The position numbers and the translations under genes are program-made. From assembly GCF_023204875.1 (NCBI RefSeq), contig NZ_CP096247.1:248001-312000 (forward strand): a DNA stretch of 64,000 bases, written 5' to 3'. Shown here piece after piece: positions 41,668 to 49,918 of this stretch. Every line of letters begins with the position of its first letter. Position 1 is the first letter of the stretch. The notes below the pieces were generated by a model. The model saw only the letters and a program-made list of their open reading frames with translations. It had not been told where the DNA came from and did not search any database. Origin of the DNA: Prevotella sp. E15-22. Its GTDB lineage: Bacteria > Bacteroidota > Bacteroidia > Bacteroidales > Bacteroidaceae.

Positions 41668-43611
41668 TTACTTACTAGTTGGTTCTACGTACATTTTTGC
41701 CTCAGTCTTAATGTCGCCCAGTTCCACCACCTTAGGAATCAGTTCCTGGTTCACACGGATGACATTCTGCAGGTCTTTATATAGTCTGACACGGAAACGT
41801 ATCATGCGGAAATAGAAGAACAGGCCTGTGGGCAGGAACAGTCCTATGATGATGTTCAGCCACTTGCGCTCAAACGGACGCGTGTGAGCATGCGTGGCAA
41901 TGATAGGAATCTGGTTCAGCATCATCAGTACCTGGTTGTTGCGTGTGTACGACAAGTCCTCGACCGCCACCTCCAACACGTGGAAGATATGCTCAATGTC
42001 ATGGTCGTCGCCAGGGCGGAAGAACACGTTGATGGGGTTGGGCCATCGCAGCAGCTTGTGTTGCTCCGAGTACTTGTTGATGTCCACGTTGATGTTCGTC
42101 AGCATGTCAGCGTCAAGCAAGTACTTAGGCTCCTCGATGATCACCTCCTTCTTGGTGATGTTACGATGCACTCTCAGTCCCAGCATGCGCATGACGAGCT
42201 GTTTGTAGGCGTCGATGTTAAACATCGTTGAGTCGCGGTTGGCCTTATACGTAAAGAAGACAGCCAGTGGCGCCAGCACCATGGTCGATATGCTTGTACC
42301 GAACCACACCGTCCAGTTGTCGTCGCGTGCCATGCGAATGCCCGAGTTCTCGAAGATGTAATAGACGATGAACACCAGAACCGAGATGATGACAGGCACA
42401 CCCAGTCCGCCCTTTCGGATGATGGCACCCAGCGGCGCGCCAATAAAGAAGAAGATGATGCACGACAGCGCCAGCGTGAACTTGCCGATGGCCTCGATCA
42501 TGTGCGTGCGTTCATTGCGGTTGATGTGGTTGGCATAGTCGCTCTTGAAACTCAGGTCGTTCACGGCGTTCTGAGCCTGTCGGGCCGCCATTCTTGTTGC
42601 CTCGCGCTGTTGGTCCTTGCTCATCCTGGCATAGATGCTGTCCATGCAGGGCATCTCCTCGGCTTTCATGCTCTGCAGTTTTGTCGAGTCGCTGGCCGAT
42701 AGCTCGGCTGCAAACAGCGTATAGCCGCGTGCCTCCTGGTAGAACTGCCTGCCAATCGAGTCGTTCGACAGTCGGATGGAGTCCAGGTCAGTCATAATCT
42801 TTTTCAGATTCTTTGCCTTTGCGTCGCCAGAGATAGCCGCCACATCCGCCAGGTTAAAGTCACCGTCGAAATCCAATAGGATGGTCTTGTGCGAGAAAGT
42901 CTCACGTCTGTAGGGCACCTCGGCCGTGCCGCCCATGTCCTGCGAGCGCATGTTCTCAAACCATTCGCCGCTCCACAGCGTCAACAGCAAGTGTTTCTTC
43001 TCGGCCGTCGACTGCAGCATGCCCGAGTCGGCCAGAATAATCGTCTGGTCCTCATACGAGTTCGACTGCCTGTAAATCATGATGCCGTAGAGGCGTCCCG
43101 TCTCCAGGTCCTTCTTCTCTACATAGAGGTTCGAGCCAGGTATGCCGCCATAGAAGATGCCCTCAGGAATCTCCAGCTCCGGACTCTTCTGCTTCATCGA
43201 GAGTAGCAGTTGCGAGAACTGTACGTTGGCATGAGGCACCACCACGTTCTGGAAGAAGAACGAGATGCATGCAATGAGGATGGTGATGACGATGAGCGAG
43301 CGCATCGATTGCATCAGCGAGATGCCAGCCGCCTTGATGGCCGTCAGCTCCGAGCTCTCGCCCAGGTTACCATATGCAATCAGCGATGACAGCAGGATGG
43401 CCAGGGGAAATGCCTGTGGCATCAGTCCCAAGCCCATATACCAGAAGAACTGCGCCAGGATTTCCAGCGACAGTCCTTTTCCAATCAGTTCGTCAACATA
43501 ACGCCACAGGAACTGCATCATCAGTACGAAGAGGCAGATGAAGAAGGTTCCCACGAATAGCAGCCCGAACTGCTTGGTGATAAAGATGTCTAACTTTTTT
43601 ATTCTAAACAT
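41668..43611 (-). CDS. LptF/LptG-family LPS transport permease
   Basis: The ATG at 43611 gives 647 residues; the minus-strand -7 box TACCTTTG at 43624-43631 excludes the upstream start. The N-terminus (LDIFITKQFGLLFVGTFFICL) and the LGESSELTAIKAAGISLMQ stretch (about 88-106) are typical of LptF/LptG. Membrane spans are near 12-35, 55-80, 102-122, 365-385, 397-415 and 427-450, with the periplasmic jelly-roll between. The C-terminal extension (about 460-647, one more hydrophobic part at 586-610) is not found in E. coli LptF (about 366 residues) but is usual in Bacteroidota. It should extract LPS from the inner membrane. Confidence 0.9.
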   Translation of the reverse strand: MFRIKKLDIFITKQFGLLFVGTFFICLFVLMMQFLWRYVDELIGKGLSLEILAQFFWYMGLGLMPQAFPLAILLSSLIAYGNLGESSELTAIKAAGISLMQSMRSLIVITILIACISFFFQNVVVPHANVQFSQLLLSMKQKSPELEIPEGIFYGGIPGSNLYVEKKDLETGRLYGIMIYRQSNSYEDQTIILADSGMLQSTAEKKHLLLTLWSGEWFENMRSQDMGGTAEVPYRRETFSHKTILLDFDGDFNLADVAAISGDAKAKNLKKIMTDLDSIRLSNDSIGRQFYQEARGYTLFAAELSASDSTKLQSMKAEEMPCMDSIYARMSKDQQREATRMAARQAQNAVNDLSFKSDYANHINRNERTHMIEAIGKFTLALSCIIFFFIGAPLGAIIRKGGLGVPVIISVLVFIVYYIFENSGIRMARDDNWTVWFGTSISTMVLAPLAVFFTYKANRDSTMFNIDAYKQLVMRMLGLRVHRNITKKEVIIEEPKYLLDADMLTNINVDINKYSEQHKLLRWPNPINVFFRPGDDHDIEHIFHVLEVAVEDLSYTRNNQVLMMLNQIPIIATHAHTRPFERKWLNIIIGLFLPTGLFFYFRMIRFRVRLYKDLQNVIRVNQELIPKVVELGDIKTEAKMYVEPTSK

Positions 43612-43645
43612 ACTAACAGGCTGCAAAGGTAGTGATAAAAAATGA

Positions 43646-43717
43646 GAATTGAAAATTGAGAAATGAAAAAACGCAGCTCTTCACATTAATTAAATAACAA
43701 TTCTCAATTTTCAATTC
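43646..43717. repeat. Inverted repeat, 17-base perfect arms
   Basis: GAATTGAAAATTGAGAA (43646-43662) and its exact complement TTCTCAATTTTCAATTC (43701-43717) are 38 bases apart, between the LptF-type and START-like genes. The arms are A/T-rich. It may form a long hairpin or be the footprint of a small repeat. Confidence 0.75.
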
Positions 43718-43736
43718 CCTCAACCAGTCGTTTTCT

Positions 43737-44138
43737 TCAGAATCCGCTCGACTGGTGCAGGCGGTCCAGATTGTCGTCCCAGAGCTCGTGCAGGTCTTCA
43801 ATATCCTCGGCTGGCGCGTAGTCCACCACGCATAAGCACAGTTCCTCAGTCAGCTCGCTTTGTCCTATTCGCATCTCCCAATAAGCATCAGGGTCGTCCT
43901 CGTCCACCCATTGCAGTTTGATGTGACTGTTCTTCTGCCGTTCCATGATGTTGGCGCTCAGTGTGTGGTGCTCTCCGTACAAGTCGCCCCAGGTCAGTCG
44001 CATAACGCCGTTGTCCTCTTCTACGTGGTCGGCCAGCCATCGTTCCAGTCCGTGGTCTGTGCTCAATAGCTGCCAAAGCAGGTCGGGCTTTCTTGCTGAT
44101 AGGGGATATTCTAAGTTTAAACGTTGTTTCTGCATCAT
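43737..44138 (-). CDS. START-like (SRPBCC) domain protein
   Basis: The 133 residues read as one small alpha/beta helix-grip domain: LNLEYPLSARKPDLLWQLLS (strand and helix, about 7-26), GLERWLADHVEEDNG, LTWGDLYGEHHTL and a C-terminal helix after EDIEDLHELWDDNLDRL. It resembles the START-like proteins found next to lptF and ribBA in Bacteroidota. No catalytic residues are known; a ligand- or chaperone-binding role is possible. The second Met is at 44135. A -7 box TACCTTTG is at 44185-44192 on the minus strand. Confidence 0.82.
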   Translation of the reverse strand: MMQKQRLNLEYPLSARKPDLLWQLLSTDHGLERWLADHVEEDNGVMRLTWGDLYGEHHTLSANIMERQKNSHIKLQWVDEDDPDAYWEMRIGQSELTEELCLCVVDYAPAEDIEDLHELWDDNLDRLHQSSGF

Positions 44139-44308
44139 GTTTTAGTTAGCTTTTTTGTTTGCTACGAATTAGGTTTTACGGTGGCAAAGGTACGAAAAAG
44201 GCAGCAAAACCCCAATAATATAGTCGAAAAAATACGTCTGAATTCATAAAAAACGTTAAGTTCGGCAAATTTCTGGTCTCTCATGACGTGTTTTTCGTTT
44301 TTTAGCAG

Positions 44309-44316
44309 TACCTTTG
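44309..44316 (+). promoter_or_regulatory. -7 box of the tRNA promoter
   Basis: TACCTTTG lies 19 bases before the tRNA's first base. A clear TTTG -33 box was not found in the T-rich upstream stretch. Confidence 0.55.
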
Positions 44317-44335
44317 CACCCGCTTACGAGCAGAT

Positions 44336-44409
44336 GGCGGGATAGCTCAGCTGGTTAGAGCGCATGATTCATAATCATGAGGTCGCCGGTTCAATCCCGG
44401 CTCCCGCTA
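44336..44409 (+). tRNA. tRNA with CAU anticodon (tRNA-Met elongator or tRNA-Ile2)
   Basis: The cloverleaf is complete: acceptor GGCGGGA with TCCCGCT (first pair G-U), D-stem GCTC/GAGC, anticodon stem CATGA/TCATG with loop TTCATAA (anticodon CAT at 44370-44372), T-stem GCCGG/CCGGC with loop TTCAATC, discriminator A. CCA is not encoded. The lack of three G-C pairs in the anticodon stem rules out the initiator. Elongator Met is likelier than lysidine-modified Ile2, but identity elements do not settle it. Confidence 0.93.
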
Positions 44410-44431
44410 CTAGACAACAAAATGTAAGATT

Positions 44432-44462
44432 GTGCCGAGGGATGCTTCGGCACTTTTTTTTT
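44432..44462 (+). terminator. Terminator between tRNA and typA
   Basis: GTGCCGA (44432-44438) pairs with TCGGCAC (44447-44453), eight-base loop, then nine T (44454-44462). It should end the tRNA transcript, and some read-through may serve typA, whose ATG is 16 bases on. Confidence 0.85.
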
Positions 44463-44477
44463 AAAGGTATTAGGATT

Positions 44478-46280
44478 ATGCAAGACATTAGAAACATTGC
44501 AATTATTGCACACGTAGACCACGGCAAGACTACGCTCGTGGACAAGATGATGCTGGCTGGTAATCTCTTCCGTGAGGGACAGAATCTCAGTAATCAGGTG
44601 CTCGACGCCAACGACCTTGAGCGCGAACGCGGCATCACCATCCTTTCCAAGAACGTTTCTATCAACTGGAAAGGCACCAAGATCAATATCATTGACACTC
44701 CAGGCCACTCAGACTTTGGCGGCGAGGTAGAGCGTGTGCTCAACATGGCCGATGGCTGTCTGTTGCTGGTCGATGCCTTCGAAGGTCCTATGCCTCAGAC
44801 CCGTTTTGTGCTGCAGAAGGCTCTGCAGATTGGTTTGAAACCCATCGTGGTGGTCAACAAGGTCGACAAACCTAACTGTCGTCCTGAAGAGGTCTACGAG
44901 ATGGTCTTCGACCTCATGTTTTCGCTCAACGCCACAGAAGATCAGTTGGATTTCCCTGTTGTCTATGGCTCTGCCAAGAACGGCTGGATGAGTGAGGACT
45001 ACAACAAGCCCACCACCGATATCACCTATTTATTAGATAAGATCGTCGAGGTTATCCCTGCTCCCCAGAAGATCGAGGGTACCCCTCAGATGCTCATCAC
45101 CTCGCTCGACTATTCGAGCTACACTGGCCGTATTGCTGTGGGTCGCGTTCATCGTGGCACCCTGAAGGACGGTATGCAGGTCACCATTGCCCATCGCGAC
45201 GGCTCTATGGAGAAGACCAAGATCAAGGAGCTCCACGTCTTTGATGGCATGGGTCACCAGCGTATCGACGAGGTGGAGTGTGGCGATATCTGTGCTGTCA
45301 TCGGCCTCGACAAGTTCGAGATTGGCGACACTATCTGCGACATCGAGAACCCAGAGCCCCTGCCTCCCATCGCTATTGACGAGCCCACCATGTCGATGCT
45401 CTTCATGATCAACGACTCGCCCTTCTTTGGCAAGGAAGGTAAGTTTGTCACCTCGCGCCACATCAACGACCGCTTGGAGAAAGAGCTCGAGAAGAACCTT
45501 GCCCTGCGTGTAGAGCCCTTCGAGGACTCAACCGATAAGTGGATTGTCTCTGGCCGTGGTGTGCTCCACCTCTCAGTGCTCATCGAGACCATGCGTCGCG
45601 AGGGCTACGAGCTCCAGGTGGGTCAGCCCCAGGTTATCTATAAAGAAATTAATGGTGTGAAGCACGAGCCCGTTGAGGAACTCACCATCAACGTTCCTGA
45701 GGAGTTTGCCTCTAAGATGATCGATATGGTGACACGCCGTAAGGGCGAGATGACCTCTATGGAGAGTCAGGGCGAGCGCACCAATATCGAGTTCGACATC
45801 CCCTCACGTGGCATCATTGGTCTGCGCACCAATGTCCTCACCGCCTCTCAGGGCGAGGCCATCATGGCCCACCGTTTCAAGGAGTATCAGCCCTATAAGG
45901 GCGAGATCGAGCGTCGTGTCAACGGTTCAATGATTGCCCTCGAGACTGGTAACGCCTTTGCCTACGCCATCGACAAATTGCAGGACCGTGGTAAGTTCTT
46001 CATCGATCCAGGCGAGGATGTCTATATGGGTCAGGTTGTAGGTGAGCATGTTCACGACAACGACCTTGTTGTCAACGTCTGCAAGGCCAAGCAGCTCACC
46101 AACGTGCGTGCTTCTGGTACAGACGAAAAGGCTCGCATCATCCCCAAGGTCATCATGAGTCTTGAGGAGTGTCTGGAATACATCAAGGAGGACGAGTTGG
46201 TTGAGGTTACTCCCAAGTCGATGCGCATGCGCAAAGCCATTCTTGATCACGACCAGCGTAAGAAGGCCAGCCGTCAGTAA
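44478..46280 (+). CDS. typA: Translational GTPase TypA/BipA
   Basis: ATG 44478 gives 600 residues, the normal length. An upstream open frame would run through the tRNA and terminator and was rejected. Visible motifs: P-loop AHVDHGKTT (10-18), [22 protein letters not shown] (G3), VVNKVDKP (G4) and the C-terminal block with [20 protein letters not shown]. TypA binds ribosomes and helps 50S assembly and stress adaptation. The ending [11 protein letters not shown] is typical. A terminator follows at 46313-46346. Confidence 0.97.
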   Translation: MQDIRNIAIIAHVDHGKTTLVDKMMLAGNLFREGQNLSNQVLDANDLERERGITILSKNVSINWKGTKINIIDTPGHSDFGGEVERVLNMADGCLLLVDAFEGPMPQTRFVLQKALQIGLKPIVVVNKVDKPNCRPEEVYEMVFDLMFSLNATEDQLDFPVVYGSAKNGWMSEDYNKPTTDITYLLDKIVEVIPAPQKIEGTPQMLITSLDYSSYTGRIAVGRVHRGTLKDGMQVTIAHRDGSMEKTKIKELHVFDGMGHQRIDEVECGDICAVIGLDKFEIGDTICDIENPEPLPPIAIDEPTMSMLFMINDSPFFGKEGKFVTSRHINDRLEKELEKNLALRVEPFEDSTDKWIVSGRGVLHLSVLIETMRREGYELQVGQPQVIYKEINGVKHEPVEELTINVPEEFASKMIDMVTRRKGEMTSMESQGERTNIEFDIPSRGIIGLRTNVLTASQGEAIMAHRFKEYQPYKGEIERRVNGSMIALETGNAFAYAIDKLQDRGKFFIDPGEDVYMGQVVGEHVHDNDLVVNVCKAKQLTNVRASGTDEKARIIPKVIMSLEECLEYIKEDELVEVTPKSMRMRKAILDHDQRKKASRQ

Positions 46281-46312
46281 AAAATATTCGAGAAATATAA
46301 ATAATGTGAAAA

Positions 46313-46346
46313 AAACGAACGATGTTGAGGTCGTTCGTTTTTTTTT
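46313..46346 (+). terminator. Terminator of typA
   Basis: AAACGAACGA (46313-46322) pairs with TCGTTCGTTT (46331-46340), eight-base loop, followed by more T. The next gene's -7 box TACTTTTG begins at 46349. Confidence 0.85.
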
Positions 46347-46384
46347 ATTACTTTTGTAACATCGAAAATTAAACTTTATAAGTT

Positions 46385-46666
46385 ATGCAAAAATCAGCGA
46401 TAAACATTTTGACTTGGGTAGTTTTTGTCTACTATGCCTTAGCTATGTGTTTCCTCTTTACTTGGAAAGAAGTAATTGCGCATAGCCCAATATTGCGATA
46501 TGTACTTATTTCAGTTCCAGTAGTGTTAACGTTAGGATTGCTGGTATGGCTAGTTAAAGAACTTTCTAAAAAGGCTTTAGATCGAGAGCCTGGAGTTTTG
46601 TTCTCTGTGGGTGGACTGGCGTTTGTCTCATTTCTGAATGTTATAACATTATATCTGTTTCTATAA
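46385..46666 (+). CDS. Small membrane protein, unknown function (93 aa)
   Basis: Three membrane spans are visible (about 8-28, 38-58, 72-92), joined by short loops with KELSKKALDREPG facing the cytoplasm. No motif or family was recognised. A -7 box TACTTTTG (46349-46356) gives a short leader. It is followed by a DUF805-like gene after 59 bases. Confidence 0.65.
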   Translation: MQKSAINILTWVVFVYYALAMCFLFTWKEVIAHSPILRYVLISVPVVLTLGLLVWLVKELSKKALDREPGVLFSVGGLAFVSFLNVITLYLFL

Positions 46667-46725
46667 TGTTTATGAAAAAGATTCCATTATTTTGTGACAT
46701 TAAACAATAAATTAAGAACATTAAA

Positions 46726-47157
46726 ATGATTAGAACTGCTTTGAATGCGTTATTTTCTAGCCAGCATGGAGAGAAGTGGTATAGTAAACGGTGCGACCGT
46801 AAGGACTATTGGTCTTCTATGTTGCTGTTGTTTCTTTTTTCTGTGTTAGTATTCATTCCCCAATACCTATGGAATGATTACATCACAGACAATCTCTTTG
46901 TGGCTCAGCTTGTTGTTGATACTGTCCTTGGCATATTTGTTTTATGTCTTTCAATATGTTTGAGTATTCAGCGTTTAAATGACGTGGGTGTTCCACTTTA
47001 TGTGATAGGTTGCATTTTGTCTTTTGATATCGTTGCAGGTTGGCTCCTCAGGTATTACGATCAATTGTCATGGTACTATATTATTAATGGTGTAACATAT
47101 ATTATCATCCTAGGACTCTGCTGTTTGGAAAGGGATTATTTTTACAACAAGAAATGA
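46726..47157 (+). CDS. DUF805-like integral membrane protein
   Basis: The 143 residues open with a polar stretch holding RCDRKDYWSSMLLLF, where the R-x-x-YW signature of DUF805 is recognisable. A later span is followed by SIQRLNDVGVPLYVIG, the family's RRLHD-like motif with asparagine in place of histidine. Four membrane segments (about 30-48, 60-82, 94-110, 120-136) are predicted. The function of DUF805 is unknown; an envelope stress role is a guess. The stop overlaps the next ATG by four bases. Confidence 0.75.
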   Translation: MIRTALNALFSSQHGEKWYSKRCDRKDYWSSMLLLFLFSVLVFIPQYLWNDYITDNLFVAQLVVDTVLGIFVLCLSICLSIQRLNDVGVPLYVIGCILSFDIVAGWLLRYYDQLSWYYIINGVTYIIILGLCCLERDYFYNKK

Positions 47158-47363
47158 AAAAGCATCTTATCACTCTTCTCAAGAATATCTTTGCTGCAGC
47201 TGTCGCAGCTGCTGTCGTTATTGGCGTTTTCGTGCTGATTGGCTTAGTCGATATGTCAGAATTCTTACATTACTCCTTTTCTACCTTCCTCGCTGCGCTA
47301 GTGGGGGACTATTTGCGATTATGGGATGAGAAAAGGAAGGAGAAGAAGGATAGAGAATGTTAA
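47154..47363 (+). CDS. Small single- or double-span membrane protein (69 aa)
   Basis: The product starts MKKHLITLLKNIFAAAVAAA, with hydrophobic stretches about 9-30 and 40-55, and ends in a highly charged tail (WDEKRKEKKDREC). It overlaps the DUF805-like gene (ATGA) and the following lipoprotein frame begins within 15 bases, so it belongs to one small unit. No family recognised. Confidence 0.6.
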   Translation: MKKHLITLLKNIFAAAVAAAVVIGVFVLIGLVDMSEFLHYSFSTFLAALVGDYLRLWDEKRKEKKDREC

Positions 47364-47377
47364 TAGTTGCTGGGAGC

Positions 47378-47941
47378 ATGAAAAAGAATCTTTTTACAGC
47401 CATTTATATTATCCTTATAGCAACTATTGTGTTCACCTCTTGCAGCAGTGATGAACCAAAATATGTTGACCAAGAGGCGCACGAAAAAGCCATGCAGTTG
47501 AAAGAACAGTATGGGCCACTCGTTGTTGGGACATGGCATGTTGAATATATCAAAGAGAAGGGAAGGTTCTTCGAACGCCTGACGTTCAATGCCGATGGCA
47601 CTTTCACAGGAATGCGCAAGTGGCAAACTCGAAAGCTCGTCACCATTGATGGCGAGCAGTATTATACGGACTGGCAGGACTTTTATGACTATAATGGCAC
47701 GTTCACAGGCACATGGAAACTGTCGTGGGAACGCGATGCCGATGGTGTTGGTTCAAACAAACTTTGGCTCTCAGCCAGCTATGACGGCGAGCGCGACTGG
47801 ACATCAGCAAATGCCTATAGTCTGAATGCACGTTTCATCACTGCCAACGATTCCACACTTAGTTTCACTGGCGGCTATGTGACCAACGGCGACAGTGGTG
47901 AAACGGTCTATACGCGTGGCGAAAAGGAACCAAGTTTTTGA
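47378..47941 (+). CDS. Lipocalin-like lipoprotein
   Basis: ATG 47378 gives 187 residues with a lipoprotein signal; the lipobox is FTSC (cysteine at about 20). The mature part shows LVVGTWHVEYIKEKG and ERLTFNADGTFTG, then GTFTGTWKLSWERDADG: two GTW-type strands typical of the lipocalin-like families of Bacteroidota. Ligand unknown. An upstream in-frame Met (47357) was rejected because it would hide the signal peptide. The gene ends 13 bases from the convergent luxS stop. Confidence 0.78.
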   Translation: MKKNLFTAIYIILIATIVFTSCSSDEPKYVDQEAHEKAMQLKEQYGPLVVGTWHVEYIKEKGRFFERLTFNADGTFTGMRKWQTRKLVTIDGEQYYTDWQDFYDYNGTFTGTWKLSWERDADGVGSNKLWLSASYDGERDWTSANAYSLNARFITANDSTLSFTGGYVTNGDSGETVYTRGEKEPSF

Positions 47942-47954
47942 TGGTTCCTATGAT

Positions 47955-48449
47955 TCAAGCATCTGCAAACACCTTGCCGTCGTCGAGCGTAATCTGGAGC
48001 TTGGTGTACTCTGAGTGGAAATCGTTCTTCAGGCGATCCAGATAGCGACGGCATTCCCAAATGCACATGGGCAGGTCGTGCAGCAGGTAATTGCCGCAGG
48101 CCTCAGGACGAGTGGCAGGCACCTCGGTCTGGGTGATAATCCACTCCAGACACTCGATGGTGAGCTGGCGCATGTCCTCTGCTGTGTATGTGCCAGTCAT
48201 GATGATATACATGCCTGTGAGACAGCCCATTGGACCCACATAAACTACATCGTCCTTGGCACGACTGTTGCGAAACCAGGTGGCCATGAGGTGCTCCATG
48301 CTATGCATGGCGGCAGGGGCAACGGCAGGCTCCTTGTTGGGCTCTGTGATGCGCAGGTCGAACGTGGTGAAGCCCTTGTCCTCGCGTGAGACATAGATGC
48401 CTGGCTTCAACTGTGTGTGGTCTATCGTAAAACTTTGTATTACTTCCAT
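47955..48449 (-). CDS. luxS: S-ribosylhomocysteine lyase LuxS
   Basis: The 164 residues contain all metal and catalytic residues: HSMEH (H49, H53), catalytic C76 in GPMGCLTGMY and C118 in PEACGNYLLHD. LuxS splits S-ribosylhomocysteine into homocysteine and the AI-2 precursor DPD. The gene is 24 bases downstream of the MTA/SAH nucleosidase gene, which makes its substrate, so the two steps of the activated methyl cycle are encoded together. Signalling use of AI-2 cannot be inferred from this. Confidence 0.97.
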   Translation of the reverse strand: MEVIQSFTIDHTQLKPGIYVSREDKGFTTFDLRITEPNKEPAVAPAAMHSMEHLMATWFRNSRAKDDVVYVGPMGCLTGMYIIMTGTYTAEDMRQLTIECLEWIITQTEVPATRPEACGNYLLHDLPMCIWECRRYLDRLKNDFHSEYTKLQITLDDGKVFADA

Positions 48450-48473
48450 TTTATTTAAAATTAGGGTTAGGGA

Positions 48474-49118
48474 TTAGAGGCTCTCCACGAAGGCGCGTGT
48501 GGTTTGGAATGAGTTCTCGGCCACGGTGTTCCAGAAATCGTGATACTGCGAGGCGTCAGTGTCGCGCAGGGGAATGTCGCTCACCACACGGAACGAGATG
48601 AACTTCACCTTGTTGATATAGCAGGTCTGGGCAATGGCGCACGACTCCATATCAACGGCCTTGGCCTCAGGGAAGTGGCCGATAATCTCGCGCATCTTGT
48701 CTTTCGAATCCACAAACCAGTCGCCAGTGACGATGAGGCCTGGGTGAAGACTGATGTTGGGTGTCTGAAGGCTGATGGCCTTGCGCAGCAACTCTGGGTC
48801 GGCCTGATAGCGGGCAGGAAGACCCTGCACCTGGCCATAGACGGTGGTATCGTCGATGGCTTTGCCGCAATACACGTCGTGGTAGCACAGCTCTGAGCTC
48901 ACCACGATATCCTGCACGTTGATGTCGTCGCCGTTGCCACCAGCGCATCCGCTGCTGATGATGACGTCAGGGTGAAACTCGTTGATCATCTTCTGTGCGC
49001 CCAACGCTGCGTTCACCTTGCCAATGCCGCACTTCTGCACCAGCACGTCGCTGTCTTTAAACACCTCCTGAAGCTGTCGCAGCTCCTTGTCCATGGCAAC
49101 AATAATTCCTATTCTCAT
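48474..49118 (-). CDS. mtnN: 5'-methylthioadenosine/S-adenosylhomocysteine nucleosidase
   Basis: The ATG at 49118 gives 214 residues, a normal length. A longer frame to 49304 was rejected because it would run over the promoter region. It starts MRIGIIVAMDKELRQL, and has IISSGCAGGNGDDINVQDIVV (about 53-73), VDMESCAIAQ (about 163-172, with the ribose-binding E) and SDIPLRDTD (catalytic D about 186). It removes adenine from SAH or MTA. A minus-strand -7 TAACTTTG is at 49143-49150. Position in front of luxS supports SAH as the main substrate. Confidence 0.95.
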   Translation of the reverse strand: MRIGIIVAMDKELRQLQEVFKDSDVLVQKCGIGKVNAALGAQKMINEFHPDVIISSGCAGGNGDDINVQDIVVSSELCYHDVYCGKAIDDTTVYGQVQGLPARYQADPELLRKAISLQTPNISLHPGLIVTGDWFVDSKDKMREIIGHFPEAKAVDMESCAIAQTCYINKVKFISFRVVSDIPLRDTDASQYHDFWNTVAENSFQTTRAFVESL

Positions 49119-49221
49119 AATTCTTCTTTGTTTCTTTGGCTGCAAAGTTACAACTTTTTTGGTTGATAACCAATAGAATGGGGGATATAACAGCGAGAAT
49201 ACAAAAAAACAGGCATTTATT

Positions 49222-49252
49222 TTTGCGTGTAGCAGAATAATTCGTATATTTG
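49222..49252 (+). promoter_or_regulatory. Promoter of the MntA-HepT pair (near-leaderless)
   Basis: A -33 TTTG (49222-49225) and a -7 TATATTTG (49245-49252) are 19 bases apart. The ATG follows 9 bases after the -7 box, so the transcript should start only a few bases before the start codon. Confidence 0.7.
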
Positions 49253-49260
49253 CAGCAGAT

Positions 49261-49584
49261 ATGATAAGTAGACAAGAATGCATCGACAGAATTTTGGCGA
49301 ACAAGCATACGATTATTGAAGACTATGATGTTCGTTCGCTTCGCTTGTTTGGCTCTGTGGCTCGCAATGAGCAGAAAGAGGCAAGCGATGTGGATGTGTT
49401 TGTCGAGATGGCACCTGATTTGTTTCAGATAATTGGTTTGAAAGAGTTTCTTGAAAACTTATTAGGTTGTAGTGTTGATGTTGTGAGAAAGCATCGGAAC
49501 AATGACCTTTTTTTACTTAAGCAAATAGAAAAAGATGGAATCGATATCTTCAGAGAACCTGCCGATCGTTTTGCATACGCTTGA
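49261..49584 (+). CDS. mntA: MntA-type nucleotidyltransferase antitoxin
   Basis: The 107 residues form a minimal nucleotidyltransferase: GSVARNEQKEASDVDVFV (31-48), the GSx10DxD motif with D43 and D45, and the third acidic residue D73 in SVDVV. In the characterised MntA/HepT pair, MntA transfers AMP to a tyrosine of the HepT toxin and neutralises it. All three acidic residues are present, so activity is likely. The 3' end overlaps hepT by 50 bases in another frame, a common layout for this pair. Confidence 0.9.
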   Translation: MISRQECIDRILANKHTIIEDYDVRSLRLFGSVARNEQKEASDVDVFVEMAPDLFQIIGLKEFLENLLGCSVDVVRKHRNNDLFLLKQIEKDGIDIFREPADRFAYA

Positions 49585-49918
49585 CCAGATTGAATTGGCC
49601 ATAGGAAGACTTCAGGAAAGGACGAAGAATATTCGTTCAGTTGATGATTTCCTTTCTACTCCAGGTGGAATGGAGAAATTGGATGCAGCATGTATGGTGT
49701 TGATTGCCATTGGTGAATCTATAAAGAACCTGGATAAGGTGTCTGAGGGAAAATTGCTTCCTACCTATCCAAGTATTCCTTGGAAAAAAGTTATGGGCAT
49801 TCGCGATATTATGGCCCATCATTATTTCGAGGTTGATGCTGATGTTGTTTTTGGAGTTATCAGCAAAGAATTGAATCCTCTAAAGAAGGCGATATTGTAT
49901 TTTAAAGATAATATCTAA
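49535..49918 (+). CDS. hepT: HepT-like HEPN toxin
   Basis: The 127 residues are helical. The RNase motif Rx4HxY reads RDIMAHHY, with R90, H95 and Y97, as in HepT toxins; Y97 is the position modified by MntA in the studied homologue. HEPN toxins cut RNA and arrest growth. The stop at 49918 is followed 46 bases later by copy B of the 350-bp element. Catalytic residues are intact. Confidence 0.9.
   Translation: MESISSENLPIVLHTLDQIELAIGRLQERTKNIRSVDDFLSTPGGMEKLDAACMVLIAIGESIKNLDKVSEGKLLPTYPSIPWKKVMGIRDIMAHHYFEVDADVVFGVISKELNPLKKAILYFKDNI

Noticed and set aside
44364..44477. Upstream in-frame extension of typA
   Set aside because: It reads through the tRNA and its terminator. The conserved TypA start [18 protein letters not shown] is at 44478.
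47955..49118. Quorum sensing locus based on luxS
   Set aside because: luxS with the nucleosidase is fully explained by the activated methyl cycle; no AI-2 receptor or transporter gene is in the window.
49119..49304. 62-residue extension of the nucleosidase
   Set aside because: It covers the -7 box at 49143-49150 and the divergent mntA start. The enzyme's conserved N-terminus begins at MRIGIIVAMD.
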